Source: a bacterium (GTDB taxonomy: Bacteria; 4484-113; JALSIF01). From it: a DNA stretch of 20,115 nucleotides. The position numbers were made by a program, and so were the translations under genes. The notes under the pieces are model-generated. The model worked only from the letters and a program-made list of their open reading frames with translations. It was not told where the DNA came from and searched no databases. This document shows, one piece after another, positions 1 through 8,405 of this stretch. The DNA lies in NCBI GenBank assembly GCA_026981635.1, contig JALSIF010000137.1, positions 1 through 20,115 of the forward strand, given 5' to 3'. The stretch's first letter is position 1, and every line of letters begins with the position of its first letter.

Positions 1-3000
1 GGTGAGGCTTCCCTCGGCCACTCCGGCAAGCTCAACCTGGCCGGGAGCAAAGAGAGCGGCGAGATCGGCCAGGGTGAGCCGGTCGGTAGCGACGGTGAGG
101 GATACCCCCTCCCGGGCGAGGGCCGATCGGGAGGGGTTGATCAGCTCCAGGAAGGAGAGGGGGACACTGCCCGAGGCGGTGAGCCTGCCCCCGTATCCCC
201 CCTGGGTGGCGGGGGACAGCTCCAGGTAGCGCAGCTCGGTCCTGCCCCCCTCACTGTGGATGAGCCCCTGCAGGGTGCGCAGGCTGAGGCGGGAGATAAT
301 TATCTGGGTGCCAGAGAAGTCCAGGTCAAAGACCGGCCGCCCCTCAGGATCGGAGGTGAGGGTGAGGCGCAGACCCACCCTCCCCTCCATGGGTGGCAGA
401 AGGCCCGGGAGCAGGGCGCCGATCAGGCTCAGGTCACCATAGGGAAGCTCCAGGGTGATGAGGCTCTGGGCCGGGTCCCGCAGGTGGTAGATGCCCTGGC
501 CGGTGAGGGTTCCCCAGTCGCTGTCCAGGCTGAGCTCGTCAAAGCTGATCACCTCCCCCCGCTTGGCGAGAGATAGGCGCAGCACCCCTGGTCCCGCCTG
601 GCCGATGCTCAGCGCCTGGCTCTCCACCACCAGGCTGAGGTCGGGGTTGTCCACTGGCCCCTGGCCGGAAAGCTCGCCAAACAGGGGCCCGGAGACCTGG
701 CCGAGCTTGCCCAGGCCAGTAAGTGCAGCCAGGGTGCCGGCATCTATCCCACTCAGCTTCAGCCTTGCCCCCAGATGGCTCACCCCCTGGGCGAAGCCGA
801 GGTCAAGGACTCCCTCAAGCTCCCCCAGCCGGTCCCTCACCAGCAGGCGGGAGAGGTGGAGCTTGAGCCCCAGGGGCGGGGTGGGGGAGGGGGGAGCTGC
901 TGCCTCTCCCGCCCTCTCCTGCAGGGGGAAGGGCAGCCAGCTTCGGCCGGGCAGGAAACCTCCCCCAACGGCGGGAGAGGTCTGACCAGTCAGGGACCAG
1001 CCCGGCAGGGGGGGAGAGGAGCTGTTTCCTGGCGGAGAAAGGGACCCCAGCTTACCTGTGGTGACCGGAGGGAGTGGAGAGGTTCGCGCGGGCGGAGCGG
1101 GGGTCAGGCTGGCGGTAAACTCCAGCCTCTCCAGGGGCCGTTTGCCGATCATGGCCAGGTCTGAGCGGTAGCTGGCCACCAGGGTGGGCCAGCGGAGCGG
1201 CCCACTCACCGTCAGGGTAAGCTCTCCGGTGGTAACCAGGGGATAGCCGGGAGCCAGCAGCTGGACGAAGGGGGTGATACCCAGCTCGGGTGAGTGGAGG
1301 GTAAGGGCCAGCTGGTCAGGGCGGACCACCCCCTGAAACTCCACCAGCCCCCCCTCAAACAGGAAACTTCCCCCCTCCACCAGCAGGATGCCCCCCTCCA
1401 TCTTGCCCTGCCCGCGGATCTCCTCCAGCCTGAGCTCCCCTCCACCGGCGGGCAGGATCAGGCTTCCCCCGGCCAGGCGCAGGCTGGCCTCGGGTCGCTC
1501 TCCCCGCCGCCAGAGGAGGGAAAAGCTTATGGGCAGGTTTCCCCCGCTTTCCGCCACCAGCAGAGCGGGGGAGAGGTGCCTGAGCTGCCCTTTCATCTCC
1601 ATCCGACCCGGTCCGGGGAGGGAGAAGGAAAGCTGGCCGGCCAGCACCGGCGAGCTGAGGCTGAGGGAGCCGCTACCCTCGTCCTGCAGGTAGGAGAGCT
1701 TGCCGCGGAAGGGAAAGCTAAGCTCCCCCGACCGGGCTTCTCCTGTCAGGGTGGAGGTAAACACTCCTCCCTTGAGGTAAAACTCGGCCCCCAGCCGGGG
1801 GATCTCCATACCCGGGAGGCTAAGCCCCTCAGCAACCACACTGCCCTGCCAGCCCATCCTTGGTGCATAACTTAGTTGGGCGGCAAACCCCGCCCTCAGG
1901 GGGGGCTGGCTGAGACTCAGATGTCCGCTTACGGCTGCCCGCCTCAACCTTCCCTCGGCCAGCTCAAGCTCTCCGCTGGCCTCCCTCAGCGCCATGTCGC
2001 TGATCCGAACCTCCGGTGAGGCCAGAGTCAGGGTGATGCGGGGGGGCCCTCCCAGGCGGCCCTCAACCACACCCTCCCCCGACAGGTCTCCCCTCAGCTC
2101 GGCGGGGAGGGGAATCCCCGCTTGGGTGAGCAGCCTGAGGGGCAGGCTCTCTGCCACCACCGCCCCCTGGTAGGAGCCCTTACCCACCACCCCGCTGGCC
2201 GCCAGGGTGAACCCTTTCCCCCTGAGCTCGGCCCGCTCCAGGACGAGCAGCTCGCCCTCGCTGTGGGCCTGGATCCGGCCCCTCAGGCCCCGCTGACCGA
2301 AGAGGCTGAGTTCATCAAGATCTGCCTTGAGCTCCAGCTGGGGGGGGTGGCCCCTTTTCAGGCCCAGCCTGATATCGGCGGAGACCACTCCCGCCGGCCT
2401 TGCCCCGGAGGGGAGGGCGAAGAGGTGGCTGAGCAGACTTTGATCAAGCTTCCCCAGGTCCGCCAGCCTGAGGGAGAGGACGGCATCCAGGGAATCTGGC
2501 CGCACCAGGGCCTCCTTAACGGTGAGGGAGCCGCCGAGGTATGCCGCCCGGGCCCGGGTGATGCGTATCCCCCTGAGATCTGCCACCCAGCCACCCGCCA
2601 GCTCCACCTGCCCCAGCTCCACCTCTCCCAGGGATAGCCGGGGCAGGCGGAGGCTGAAGCTCAGCCCCCTAAGGGTAGTTATGCCCCGGCGGTGGGAGAG
2701 CTCAAGCGTTAGGTCGGCTTCTCCTCCCGGGCCGGCCATCCTCTCCGCCAGGGGAAAGAAGCGAGCTACCGCGCCAAGGAGCTGGTCTGCTGGCTGTCGC
2801 CTGAGGCTGATCCCTAGCTTCCAGCCGCCGGGGTCAAACTTCCCCTCCAGCCGTCCCACCACCGGTTCGCTCAGGTTGAGGCGGAATCCTCCCCCCTCTC
2901 CCCCCGCCGGCAGCCACAACCTCCCCCGGGAGATGGCCAGGCCGAGAGTGGGTTCGGTGGTCGGCTCGGGCAGGGGCTGGGCCAGGCCGAGCAGGGTGCG

Positions 3001-3543
3001 CACCTTGGGGGGTAGCTCCTTCCCCAGGGGGGGAAGCTCCTTTATCCGCCAGGCCTGGTCCAGGTAGCTGAGCCTGAGCTCGGAGGCGGTGACCACCACC
3101 GTCCACTTGGAGCCTGGGCGCTCGGTGGGAGGGCGGAGGAGCTTGCTCAGGTTGAGCTTTCCGTCCCGGAACCTAGTCAGGTTGAGCTCAGCCCCCGCCA
3201 GGTGGATCCTGAGCTGGCGGGTGAGGGGAACCACTCCCACCGAGACCCGGCTGGCGTGGAGCACCACCTCTCCCGCTGGATCCTTGAGCACCGCCTCCCT
3301 CAGCACCAGGGTGGAAATCCCCCCCAGGCTGGCCTCCGCATAACTGAACTGGCCGTTAATGCTCTCTCCGATGAACTCAGCCAGCCTCTCAGCCGCCAGT
3401 CGGTTGAGGGGCGCCCTGAGAAGGTAGAGTGCCGCGAGAAGAAGGGCAAGCAGGAGGAGGGCCCTCCGCCCCCAGCGCCCGATCCTGGCGAGGGGGGACT
3501 GCCTGCCCGCTTTCCCCTTACCTGAGTTTCTCTGGTGGGTCAA
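1..3543 (-). CDS. tamB: TamB/AsmA-like giant envelope protein, N-terminal 1181 residues (continues past the left edge)
   Basis: One reading frame stays open on the minus strand from 3543 to base 1, ending on a whole codon at the edge. It begins at TTG (3543-3541); an in-frame TAG two codons upstream makes this the earliest possible start, and later starts would lose the membrane anchor. Residues about 28-42 are one hydrophobic helix after a basic N-terminus (N-in, bulk in the periplasm). The segment at about 45-90 resembles the AsmA/TamB N-terminus, with a degenerate 'LREAVLKDPAGEVVL' stretch. The rest is a long succession of short amphipathic beta strands, as in the lipid-conducting beta-groove of this superfamily, broken by a Pro/Ser/Gly-rich low-complexity stretch at about residues 811-890. 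The start lies 10 nt after the mlaD stop, so it is the fourth gene of the mla operon. The diagnostic TamB C-terminal domain is outside the window, so AsmA-like or YhdP-like remain possible. Confidence 0.82.
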   Translation of the reverse strand, partial: MTHQRNSGKGKAGRQSPLARIGRWGRRALLLLALLLAALYLLRAPLNRLAAERLAEFIGESINGQFSYAEASLGGISTLVLREAVLKDPAGEVVLHASRVSVGVVPLTRQLRIHLAGAELNLTRFRDGKLNLSKLLRPPTERPGSKWTVVVTASELRLSYLDQAWRIKELPPLGKELPPKVRTLLGLAQPLPEPTTEPTLGLAISRGRLWLPAGGEGGGFRLNLSEPVVGRLEGKFDPGGWKLGISLRRQPADQLLGAVARFFPLAERMAGPGGEADLTLELSHRRGITTLRGLSFSLRLPRLSLGEVELGQVELAGGWVADLRGIRITRARAAYLGGSLTVKEALVRPDSLDAVLSLRLADLGKLDQSLLSHLFALPSGARPAGVVSADIRLGLKRGHPPQLELKADLDELSLFGQRGLRGRIQAHSEGELLVLERAELRGKGFTLAASGVVGKGSYQGAVVAESLPLRLLTQAGIPLPAELRGDLSGEGVVEGRLGGPPRITLTLASPEVRISDMALREASGELELAEGRLRRAAVSGHLSLSQPPLRAGFAAQLSYAPRMGWQGSVVAEGLSLPGMEIPRLGAEFYLKGGVFTSTLTGEARSGELSFPFRGKLSYLQDEGSGSLSLSSPVLAGQLSFSLPGPGRMEMKGQLRHLSPALLVAESGGNLPISFSLLWRRGERPEASLRLAGGSLILPAGGGELRLEEIRGQGKMEGGILLVEGGSFLFEGGLVEFQGVVRPDQLALTLHSPELGITPFVQLLAPGYPLVTTGELTLTVSGPLRWPTLVASYRSDLAMIGKRPLERLEFTASLTPAPPARTSPLPPVTTGKLGSLSPPGNSSSPPLPGWSLTGQTSPAVGGGFLPGRSWLPFPLQERAGEAAAPPSPTPPLGLKLHLSRLLVRDRLGELEGVLDLGFAQGVSHLGARLKLSGIDAGTLAALTGLGKLGQVSGPLFGELSGQGPVDNPDLSLVVESQALSIGQAGPGVLRLSLAKRGEVISFDELSLDSDWGTLTGQGIYHLRDPAQSLITLELPYGDLSLIGALLPGLLPPMEGRVGLRLTLTSDPEGRPVFDLDFSGTQIIISRLSLRTLQGLIHSEGGRTELRYLELSPATQGGYGGRLTASGSVPLSFLELINPSRSALAREGVSLTVATDRLTLADLAALFAPGQVELAGVAEGSLT

Positions 3544-3553
3544 TGCCTAAGCC

Positions 3554-4921
3554 CTAGAAGTCAAAGCGGAGGCCCAGGGTGAGGTGATTATCCTGGAAGG
3601 CGTCCTCCACCCCGAAGACCAGCCGGTAGCCCGGGCCGATGGGGTAGGTGAGGTAGGCGTTGGTCTTCACATCGTTGGGGTCATAGACATCAAGGTCCAG
3701 CGCCGCCTCCCCCAGGAGCAGCCTTGTGCCCAGGGCCCACTTCCCCCGGTGGATGCCTCCCCGAAGCTGGACCGGACCCTGCCAGGTGCCCGCTTCCAGG
3801 GTGAGCTTGCCCCCCTCTCCCAGGTTGTCCACCCCGGTGAGGAAGGCGCTGTCACCCATGCGAAGCTCCAGCCTGAGGTCGCCGCGAAACTCGTCCTCCC
3901 TCTTCGGGTCGCGGGTGAGCAGAGCGCGCTGGGTGATGCTCTTGGAGAACTGGATGTTGTCCTCCTCCCCCTCTCCCTCGGTGCCCAAAAGGTCGTTTAT
4001 CCCCGCCACCGCCCGGTCAACCCGGGTGAGGGTCTCGTTTAGGTGGACTACCGTCTTCTTGGCCTCCTCCACCGTCTCCTTGGTGAGCCTGGCCGCCGCC
4101 ACCAGACTGGACTTCACCTCCGGGTCGCCGGTGATGTCAGAGATGTCAGAGAGGATCTCGTTTAGCTCCCTTGAGCTTTGGTCCAGGTTCTTGGCCAGCT
4201 GGTTGAGGGAGGAAAGCAGCTCCTCATTGGTCAGCGCCTGGCGGATCTGTCTGGCCAGAATGGCAAAGTTTTCCGCCGCCGCCTGCATGTTGGCGGTGGT
4301 GGCGCTGATCTCGTCGGCATTCTCCACCACCACGCTGTTTAGGGAGGTGATCAGCCGGTTGATGTTGTCAAGGGTCTCGCCCACCTGCTGGTTAAGCTCC
4401 TTAAGGGACCTGCCCAGGGGGTCCTCCTCTAGGTAGCGGTTGAGGTTGTCAACCAGCTGACTTGCGTTGGCCAGCAGCTCCACCCCCCGGGTCATCATTT
4501 CGTTAAAGTCGGGCCCCTTGTGACCGGTCTCAAAGGTGTGGCCCGGAGCTACCTCCTCCCCTGGCTTGGGCGGACCTGTGGGGAAGTCAACCGCCACGTA
4601 GCTCTCCCCCAGGTAGCCGGAGGAGAGGATGGTGAAGGTGGCATCCTCGGGCAGCCTGAAGCTCTTTGCCAGTTCCAGCTTCAGTCTGGCCCTCCCCTGA
4701 TCATCAAGGCTGATAGATGCCACATAGCCCACCTGCATTCCCGCCTTCTTGACCAGGCTCTGCTCCTGGATTCCCTCCACGCTGTCAAACACAACATAGA
4801 CCGGATAGGTGGGTTCGGCCATGCTCACCCTGACCAGGGAGAAGGCCAGCCAGCCCAGGATCACCGCCGCCACCAGGACCACGCCAACCTTGACCTGAAG
4901 GCTAAGTTCGCTCGTGTCCAT
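3554..4921 (-). CDS. mlaD: MCE-family substrate-binding protein MlaD with C-terminal beta-barrel-like domain
   Basis: 455 residues, much longer than the roughly 180 of E. coli MlaD. Residues 11-33 form an N-terminal membrane helix and about 38-115 the MCE domain ('VYVVFDSVEGIQ', 'GYLGESYVAVDF'). About 138-312 is a long, mostly helical region rich in Asn/Leu/Glu heptad-like stretches, expected to form the periplasmic coiled tube of the hexamer. About 343-455 is a run of alternating amphipathic strands ('DLRLELRMG', 'KLTLEAGTW', 'WALGTRLLLG', 'YRLVFGVED') closing with 'LTLGLRFDF*'. A terminal Phe after a strand is the classical BAM recognition signal of outer-membrane barrels. I infer an inner-to-outer membrane bridge, as described for MlaD of Veillonella parvula. 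ATG 4921 follows two AGGAGG-type ribosome sites 15 nt after the mlaF stop. Confidence 0.93.
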   Translation of the reverse strand: MDTSELSLQVKVGVVLVAAVILGWLAFSLVRVSMAEPTYPVYVVFDSVEGIQEQSLVKKAGMQVGYVASISLDDQGRARLKLELAKSFRLPEDATFTILSSGYLGESYVAVDFPTGPPKPGEEVAPGHTFETGHKGPDFNEMMTRGVELLANASQLVDNLNRYLEEDPLGRSLKELNQQVGETLDNINRLITSLNSVVVENADEISATTANMQAAAENFAILARQIRQALTNEELLSSLNQLAKNLDQSSRELNEILSDISDITGDPEVKSSLVAAARLTKETVEEAKKTVVHLNETLTRVDRAVAGINDLLGTEGEGEEDNIQFSKSITQRALLTRDPKREDEFRGDLRLELRMGDSAFLTGVDNLGEGGKLTLEAGTWQGPVQLRGGIHRGKWALGTRLLLGEAALDLDVYDPNDVKTNAYLTYPIGPGYRLVFGVEDAFQDNHLTLGLRFDF

Positions 4922-4936
4922 CTCTCCTCCTACCTC

Positions 4937-5752
4937 CTAGTGACGATGCTGGTCGTCAACTCCTTCAGCGGGGGAGCCCTTCTGGCCCGCCGCAATCAGC
5001 CTTCTTAGTCCGGCGGTGAAGGCCTTGACCCTGGGGTCTTCTGAGGTCAGCAGCTTTTCCGGGCTCCCCACCTGGTTAATCTTTCCCCCGCTGAGCATAA
5101 GGACCTCGTCGGCCACCTCCATCACCGTGTCCAGGCTATGGGTGACCACGATGCTGGTCAGCCCCAGACGGCGGTTGGTCTCAACGATCAGCTGGTCCAC
5201 CACCTCGGTGGTGAGGGGATCAAGGCCGGTGGTGGGCTCGTCGTAGAGCAGAAGCTCGGGCTCAAAGATGAGGGTGCGGGCCAGCGCCACCCGCTTCTTC
5301 ATCCCCCCGGAAAGCTCATTCGGCATCTGTCCCGCCGCTTCCTCAATGCCCAGTTTCTCAAGCACTTCCATCACCCTTCGGCGGCGCTGGGCCGGAGGCA
5401 CCCGCTCCACATACCTTAGGTAGAACTCCACGTTCTCGTAGACGGTAAGGGAATCAAACAGCGCCCCCTCCTGAAAGACCAGGCCAATGCGCCCGCGCAG
5501 GCTGCCGTCGTGGTTGGCCAGGTAGGGCTCCACTCCAAACACCTCAATCCGGCCGGCGGTGGGACGGATGAGCCCCATGATCAGCTTCAGGATGGACGAC
5601 TTTCCCGCCCCGCTGGGGCCGATGATGGCGACGACCTTCCCCCCCTCCACGGTGAAGCTTGCCCCCTCAAGCACCCGCCTCCGGCCGTAGCTGAGGCTCA
5701 CCCGGTCAAAGCGGACCACCACCTCCTGCCTGCCTCTCTCCCCCCGCTCCAT
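4937..5752 (-). CDS. mlaF: ABC transporter ATPase MlaF (phospholipid transport)
   Basis: Cytoplasmic ATP-binding subunit that powers the MlaE permease. Of 271 residues, the Walker A motif 'GPSGAGKSS' is at 45-53, the Q-loop at Q94 ('LVFQEGALFDSLTV', the form usual in Mla ATPases), the signature 'LSGGMKKRVALAR' at about 147-159, Walker B 'LLLYDEPTTGLDP' at 167-179 (catalytic E172), and the switch His in 'VVTHSLDT'. The length matches the family. ATG 5752 lies 2 nt after the mlaE stop, so translation is probably coupled. Its place between a MlaE permease and an MCE protein fixes the assignment beyond a generic ABC ATPase. Confidence 0.95.
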   Translation of the reverse strand: MERGERGRQEVVVRFDRVSLSYGRRRVLEGASFTVEGGKVVAIIGPSGAGKSSILKLIMGLIRPTAGRIEVFGVEPYLANHDGSLRGRIGLVFQEGALFDSLTVYENVEFYLRYVERVPPAQRRRRVMEVLEKLGIEEAAGQMPNELSGGMKKRVALARTLIFEPELLLYDEPTTGLDPLTTEVVDQLIVETNRRLGLTSIVVTHSLDTVMEVADEVLMLSGGKINQVGSPEKLLTSEDPRVKAFTAGLRRLIAAGQKGSPAEGVDDQHRH

Positions 5753-5754
5753 GG

Positions 5755-6510
5755 CTAGAACAGCACCGGCAGCAGTATCAGGTCAAGGGCAAAGATGAGC
5801 ACGATGGAGGTGGTGACCGAGGCGGTCACCGCCCGGCCCACCCCGGCTGCCCCGCCGGTGGAGCGGTAGCCGTAGACCACCGCCACCAGGGTGACGGTGG
5901 AGGCAAAGACCAGAAGCTTGATCAGGCTGGCGTAGTAGTCCCACACGTCCACGAACAGGCCCGAGTACTGGACGAAGGTGGAAAGGGACATGCCGATCTG
6001 GGCCTTGGCCATGAACCAGGCCGAGTAGTAGCCGGCGTAGCCGGCAAAGACCGCCACCACCGGCATCATGATCAGGGCAGCCAGCAGGCGGGGGATGGTG
6101 AGATACCAGTCGGGGTCAACGTGCAGGGTGCGAAGGGCGTCTATCTGCTCGGTCACCCGCATGGCGCCGATCTCGGCGGTGATGGAGGCGCCCACTTTTC
6201 CGGCAAAGACCACCGCGGTAAGGACAGGAAGAAGCTCGCGAAGCTCAATGAGGAGGATGGAGCCGGGTAGCAGTAGCTGCGCCCCCCGCTCGGCAAGCTC
6301 CCTCGCCATCACATAGCTAAGGGACGCCCCCACGAAGGACTGGACCAGGGCGGCGATGGGGATGGTGTCCACCCCCAACAGGGCCATCTGGCGGATAAGC
6401 AGGGCGGGGTTGACTCTAAGGGTGGCGATGCGGGCGGAACAGCGCACCAGCAGCAGGGCGACCGCACCAATCAGGGCAAAGATGTCGGTAAGCTGGCGTA
6501 TCAGGGTCAT
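5755..6510 (-). CDS. mlaE: Phospholipid ABC transporter permease MlaE
   Basis: 251 residues with five to six hydrophobic segments and the family hallmark 'GKVGASITAEIGAMRVTEQI' at about residues 104-123, typical of MlaE/Ttg2B permeases. It spans the inner membrane and pairs with MlaF and the MCE ring to move phospholipids between the membranes. First gene of a four-gene operon (mlaE-mlaF-mlaD-tamB-like). The ATG at 6510 has no strong Shine-Dalgarno sequence. A TATCCT box at 6536-6531 would give a leader of only about 14 nt. The gene is divergent from folC across 66 nt. Confidence 0.95.
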   Translation of the reverse strand: MTLIRQLTDIFALIGAVALLLVRCSARIATLRVNPALLIRQMALLGVDTIPIAALVQSFVGASLSYVMARELAERGAQLLLPGSILLIELRELLPVLTAVVFAGKVGASITAEIGAMRVTEQIDALRTLHVDPDWYLTIPRLLAALIMMPVVAVFAGYAGYYSAWFMAKAQIGMSLSTFVQYSGLFVDVWDYYASLIKLLVFASTVTLVAVVYGYRSTGGAAGVGRAVTASVTTSIVLIFALDLILLPVLF

Positions 6511-6530
6511 GGGGCTGTCCCAGGCAGGCT

Positions 6531-6536
6531 AGGATA
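6531..6536 (-). promoter_or_regulatory. Possible -10 box for the mla operon
   Basis: TATCCT on the minus strand, 20 nt upstream of the mlaE ATG. No convincing -35 box at 16-18 nt. It lies in the short intergenic space shared with the divergent folC promoter, so the two promoters nearly overlap. Confidence 0.35.
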
Positions 6537-6561
6537 ACACAGCCCGAGCCCCTCGCCGGCC

Positions 6562-6567
6562 TATAAT
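6562..6567 (+). promoter_or_regulatory. Consensus -10 box directly in front of folC
   Basis: A perfect TATAAT ends 9 nt before the folC ATG. With initiation about 7 nt after the box, the transcript would begin at or 2-3 nt before the start codon, so the mRNA would be leaderless or nearly so. No Shine-Dalgarno sequence precedes this ATG ('CCGCCCGCC'), which agrees. No clear -35 box. Confidence 0.55.
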
Positions 6568-6576
6568 CCGCCCGCC

Positions 6577-7914
6577 ATGCCCGGCACGACCATCACCTTT
6601 GAACAGGCCGAAGAGTACCTCTACCACCTCACCCCGGGCAAGGTTGAACTGGGCCTGGAGCGCCTGAGGAGGGTGCTTAAGGTGCTGGGCGACCCCCACC
6701 TGGAGCTTCCCTGTATCTTGGTGGCAGGCACCAACGGCAAGGGCACCGTGGTCACCGCCTTGGCCTCGGTGCTGGCCGAGCGCTACCGGGTGGGCGCCTT
6801 CGTCAAACCGCATCTTGTCTCCCTGGTGGAGCGGGTGCAGGTGGACCGCCGGCCCATCTCCCGCCATCTCTTTGCCGAGCTTACCGACCGGGTGCGCCGG
6901 GCGGTGGCGGAGGCGGGGGTGCACCTTACCTACTTTGAGCAGACCTTCCTCATCGCCCTGCTGGGCTTCCTAACTGAGGAGGTGGAGCTGGCCGTCTTTG
7001 AGGTGGGGCTGGGTGGAAGGCTTGATGCCACCAACGCCATGGAGCCGGTGGTCTCGGTGATCACCACGGTGGACCTGGACCACACCCATCTCCTCGGCGA
7101 GACGGTGGAGGAGATCGCCCGCGAGAAGGCCGGCATCATGCGCCCCAACGCACCGGTGGTGGTGGGGAGACTCCCCGACGCCGCCCTGGCGGTGGTCCGC
7201 CAGCAGGCCCACCGGCTGGGTTGCGAGGTCCACCAGGTGGGCCATGAGCTTGACCTCATCGGCTACGACCCCGACCGGATGGTGGTGCGCTTCTTCCTGG
7301 CCGAGGACCAGGGAGAGGTTGACCCCCTCACCACCCCCATGTGCGCCCTCTACCAGCTGGAAGACCTGGCGGTGGTGCTGCGCACCCTGAAGGTGATGCG
7401 CCAGGTGGGCATCCCCACCACCCGCAAAGATGTGGTGCGGGGGATGAGGCGGGCCTTCATCGCCGGCCGCTTTGACCTGCGCTTCGTCGGCGGCCAGCCG
7501 GTTCTGTTTGACGCCGCCCACAACCCCTCCGGCGCCCGCGCCCTGGCCGAAAGCCTCATATGGTTCTGCCGCGAGAACCGCTGGCCCTCCCCGGAGGGGA
7601 GGCTGGAGCTTCTGTTTGGCTGCCAGGCTACCAAGGACCCCAGGGCGATGCTGGCGGAGCTTGCAGGTCTTGTCCGCCGGGTCTACCCCATTGAAATTCA
7701 GGTCCTCTCCCCCGCACCCAAAGAGGAGATCGCCCAGGCGGCAAGGGAACTTGGCCTTGAGGTGGAGGTGACCGGCGGGTGGCAGGAGGCCCTGGAGCGG
7801 GCCCTCATGAGCTCGGAGGGAGAGCTTCCGGTGGTGGTTTGCGGAAGCATCTACTACCTGGGGCAGATCTATCGCCGGCTGGGCCTTGACCCCTTCCCCA
7901 TGGATGGGGCCTGA
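6577..7914 (+). CDS. folC: Bifunctional folylpolyglutamate synthase / dihydrofolate synthase
   Basis: 445 residues, the usual Mur-ligase-family FolC length. It adds glutamate to dihydropteroate and folates in the cytoplasm. Visible motifs: P-loop 'GTNGKGT' at 51-57; 'FEVGLGGRLDATN' at 141-153; 'DLDHTHLLG' at 166-174 with the following 'AREKAGIM' holding the Lys (K184) usually carbamylated; and 'FDAAHNPSGA' in the C-terminal glutamate ligase domain near residue 311. The usual 'SPHL' folate loop reads 'VKPHLVSLVERV'. It starts at ATG 6577 without a ribosome site and is probably read from a leaderless transcript. It converges on the ferredoxin genes, with 11 nt between the two stop codons and no room for a long terminator. 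Confidence 0.95.
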   Translation: MPGTTITFEQAEEYLYHLTPGKVELGLERLRRVLKVLGDPHLELPCILVAGTNGKGTVVTALASVLAERYRVGAFVKPHLVSLVERVQVDRRPISRHLFAELTDRVRRAVAEAGVHLTYFEQTFLIALLGFLTEEVELAVFEVGLGGRLDATNAMEPVVSVITTVDLDHTHLLGETVEEIAREKAGIMRPNAPVVVGRLPDAALAVVRQQAHRLGCEVHQVGHELDLIGYDPDRMVVRFFLAEDQGEVDPLTTPMCALYQLEDLAVVLRTLKVMRQVGIPTTRKDVVRGMRRAFIAGRFDLRFVGGQPVLFDAAHNPSGARALAESLIWFCRENRWPSPEGRLELLFGCQATKDPRAMLAELAGLVRRVYPIEIQVLSPAPKEEIAQAARELGLEVEVTGGWQEALERALMSSEGELPVVVCGSIYYLGQIYRRLGLDPFPMDGA

Positions 7915-7925
7915 ACGGTGGAAGC

Positions 7926-8405
7926 CTAGGAGCCGAGGAGCTTTATCTTCTCCGTGTGATAGATGGGCCTTCCATGGGGCCAGAGGGTGAGCACCCTCAC
8001 ATCCCCCCTGACTTTGGTCTGGCAGGCAAGCCTGATCACCGCCTTGAGCTCCCCCCAGGTCACATAGCCCACCCCCACCGCATGGCCGTGGTCGGGGTGG
8101 TAGGGGGCCGGGTAGTCGGTGGAGAGGTTGAGGCCGAAGAGGATGTGCAGGGGATCAAGCCCGTGCAGCAGGGAGTGCCACTTCTCCACAAAGGTGGGCG
8201 GGGTGACGTTGGCCGCACTGGTCAGCGCCACCAGGCAGGTTCCGCAGAGGCCGTGCCCCCGGCAGTTGAGGATATTGAAGGGGGGTTTGTAGAGGTTTAC
8301 CCCGCAGGCCAGCGCCGCGGTGCGCAGGTCCACCCCCTCTTCCACATCCACGTGGACCTTCTCGTGGTGGAAGTAGACCCGACAGACCTTTCCCCGCCTA
8401 GCCAC
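7926..8405 (-). CDS. [2Fe-2S] ferredoxin with a His-rich insertion inside the cluster domain
   Basis: About 159 residues from GTG 8405. I prefer this start because GGAGG lies 8 nt upstream; GTG 8414 would add three residues. Cluster cysteines: C48-x5-C54-x2-C57 ('NCRGHGLCGTC') and C128 in 'RLACQTKVRGDVRVLT', the canonical C-terminal ferredoxin motif. The gap between the third and fourth cysteines is 70 residues, about twice the usual. The insertion (about 60-123) carries six His (77, 81, 87, 103, 106, 108), including 'YHPDHGHAVG'. No membrane segment, so likely soluble. It overlaps the end of the membrane-bound ferredoxin gene by 8 bases and is translated with it. Electron partner unknown. 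The C-terminal tail 'WPHGRPIYHTEKIKLL' was not recognised. Confidence 0.85.
   Translation of the reverse strand: MARRGKVCRVYFHHEKVHVDVEEGVDLRTAALACGVNLYKPPFNILNCRGHGLCGTCLVALTSAANVTPPTFVEKWHSLLHGLDPLHILFGLNLSTDYPAPYHPDHGHAVGVGYVTWGELKAVIRLACQTKVRGDVRVLTLWPHGRPIYHTEKIKLLGS

Noticed and set aside
256-3525. Several plus-strand reading frames of 80-190 codons (e.g. 256-576, 1294-1875, 2122-2637, 2522-3067).
   Set aside because: They are antisense to the continuous TamB-like frame, have compositions typical of reversed G+C-rich codons (Pro, Arg, Gln, Gly runs), no domain motifs, and no consistent ribosome sites.
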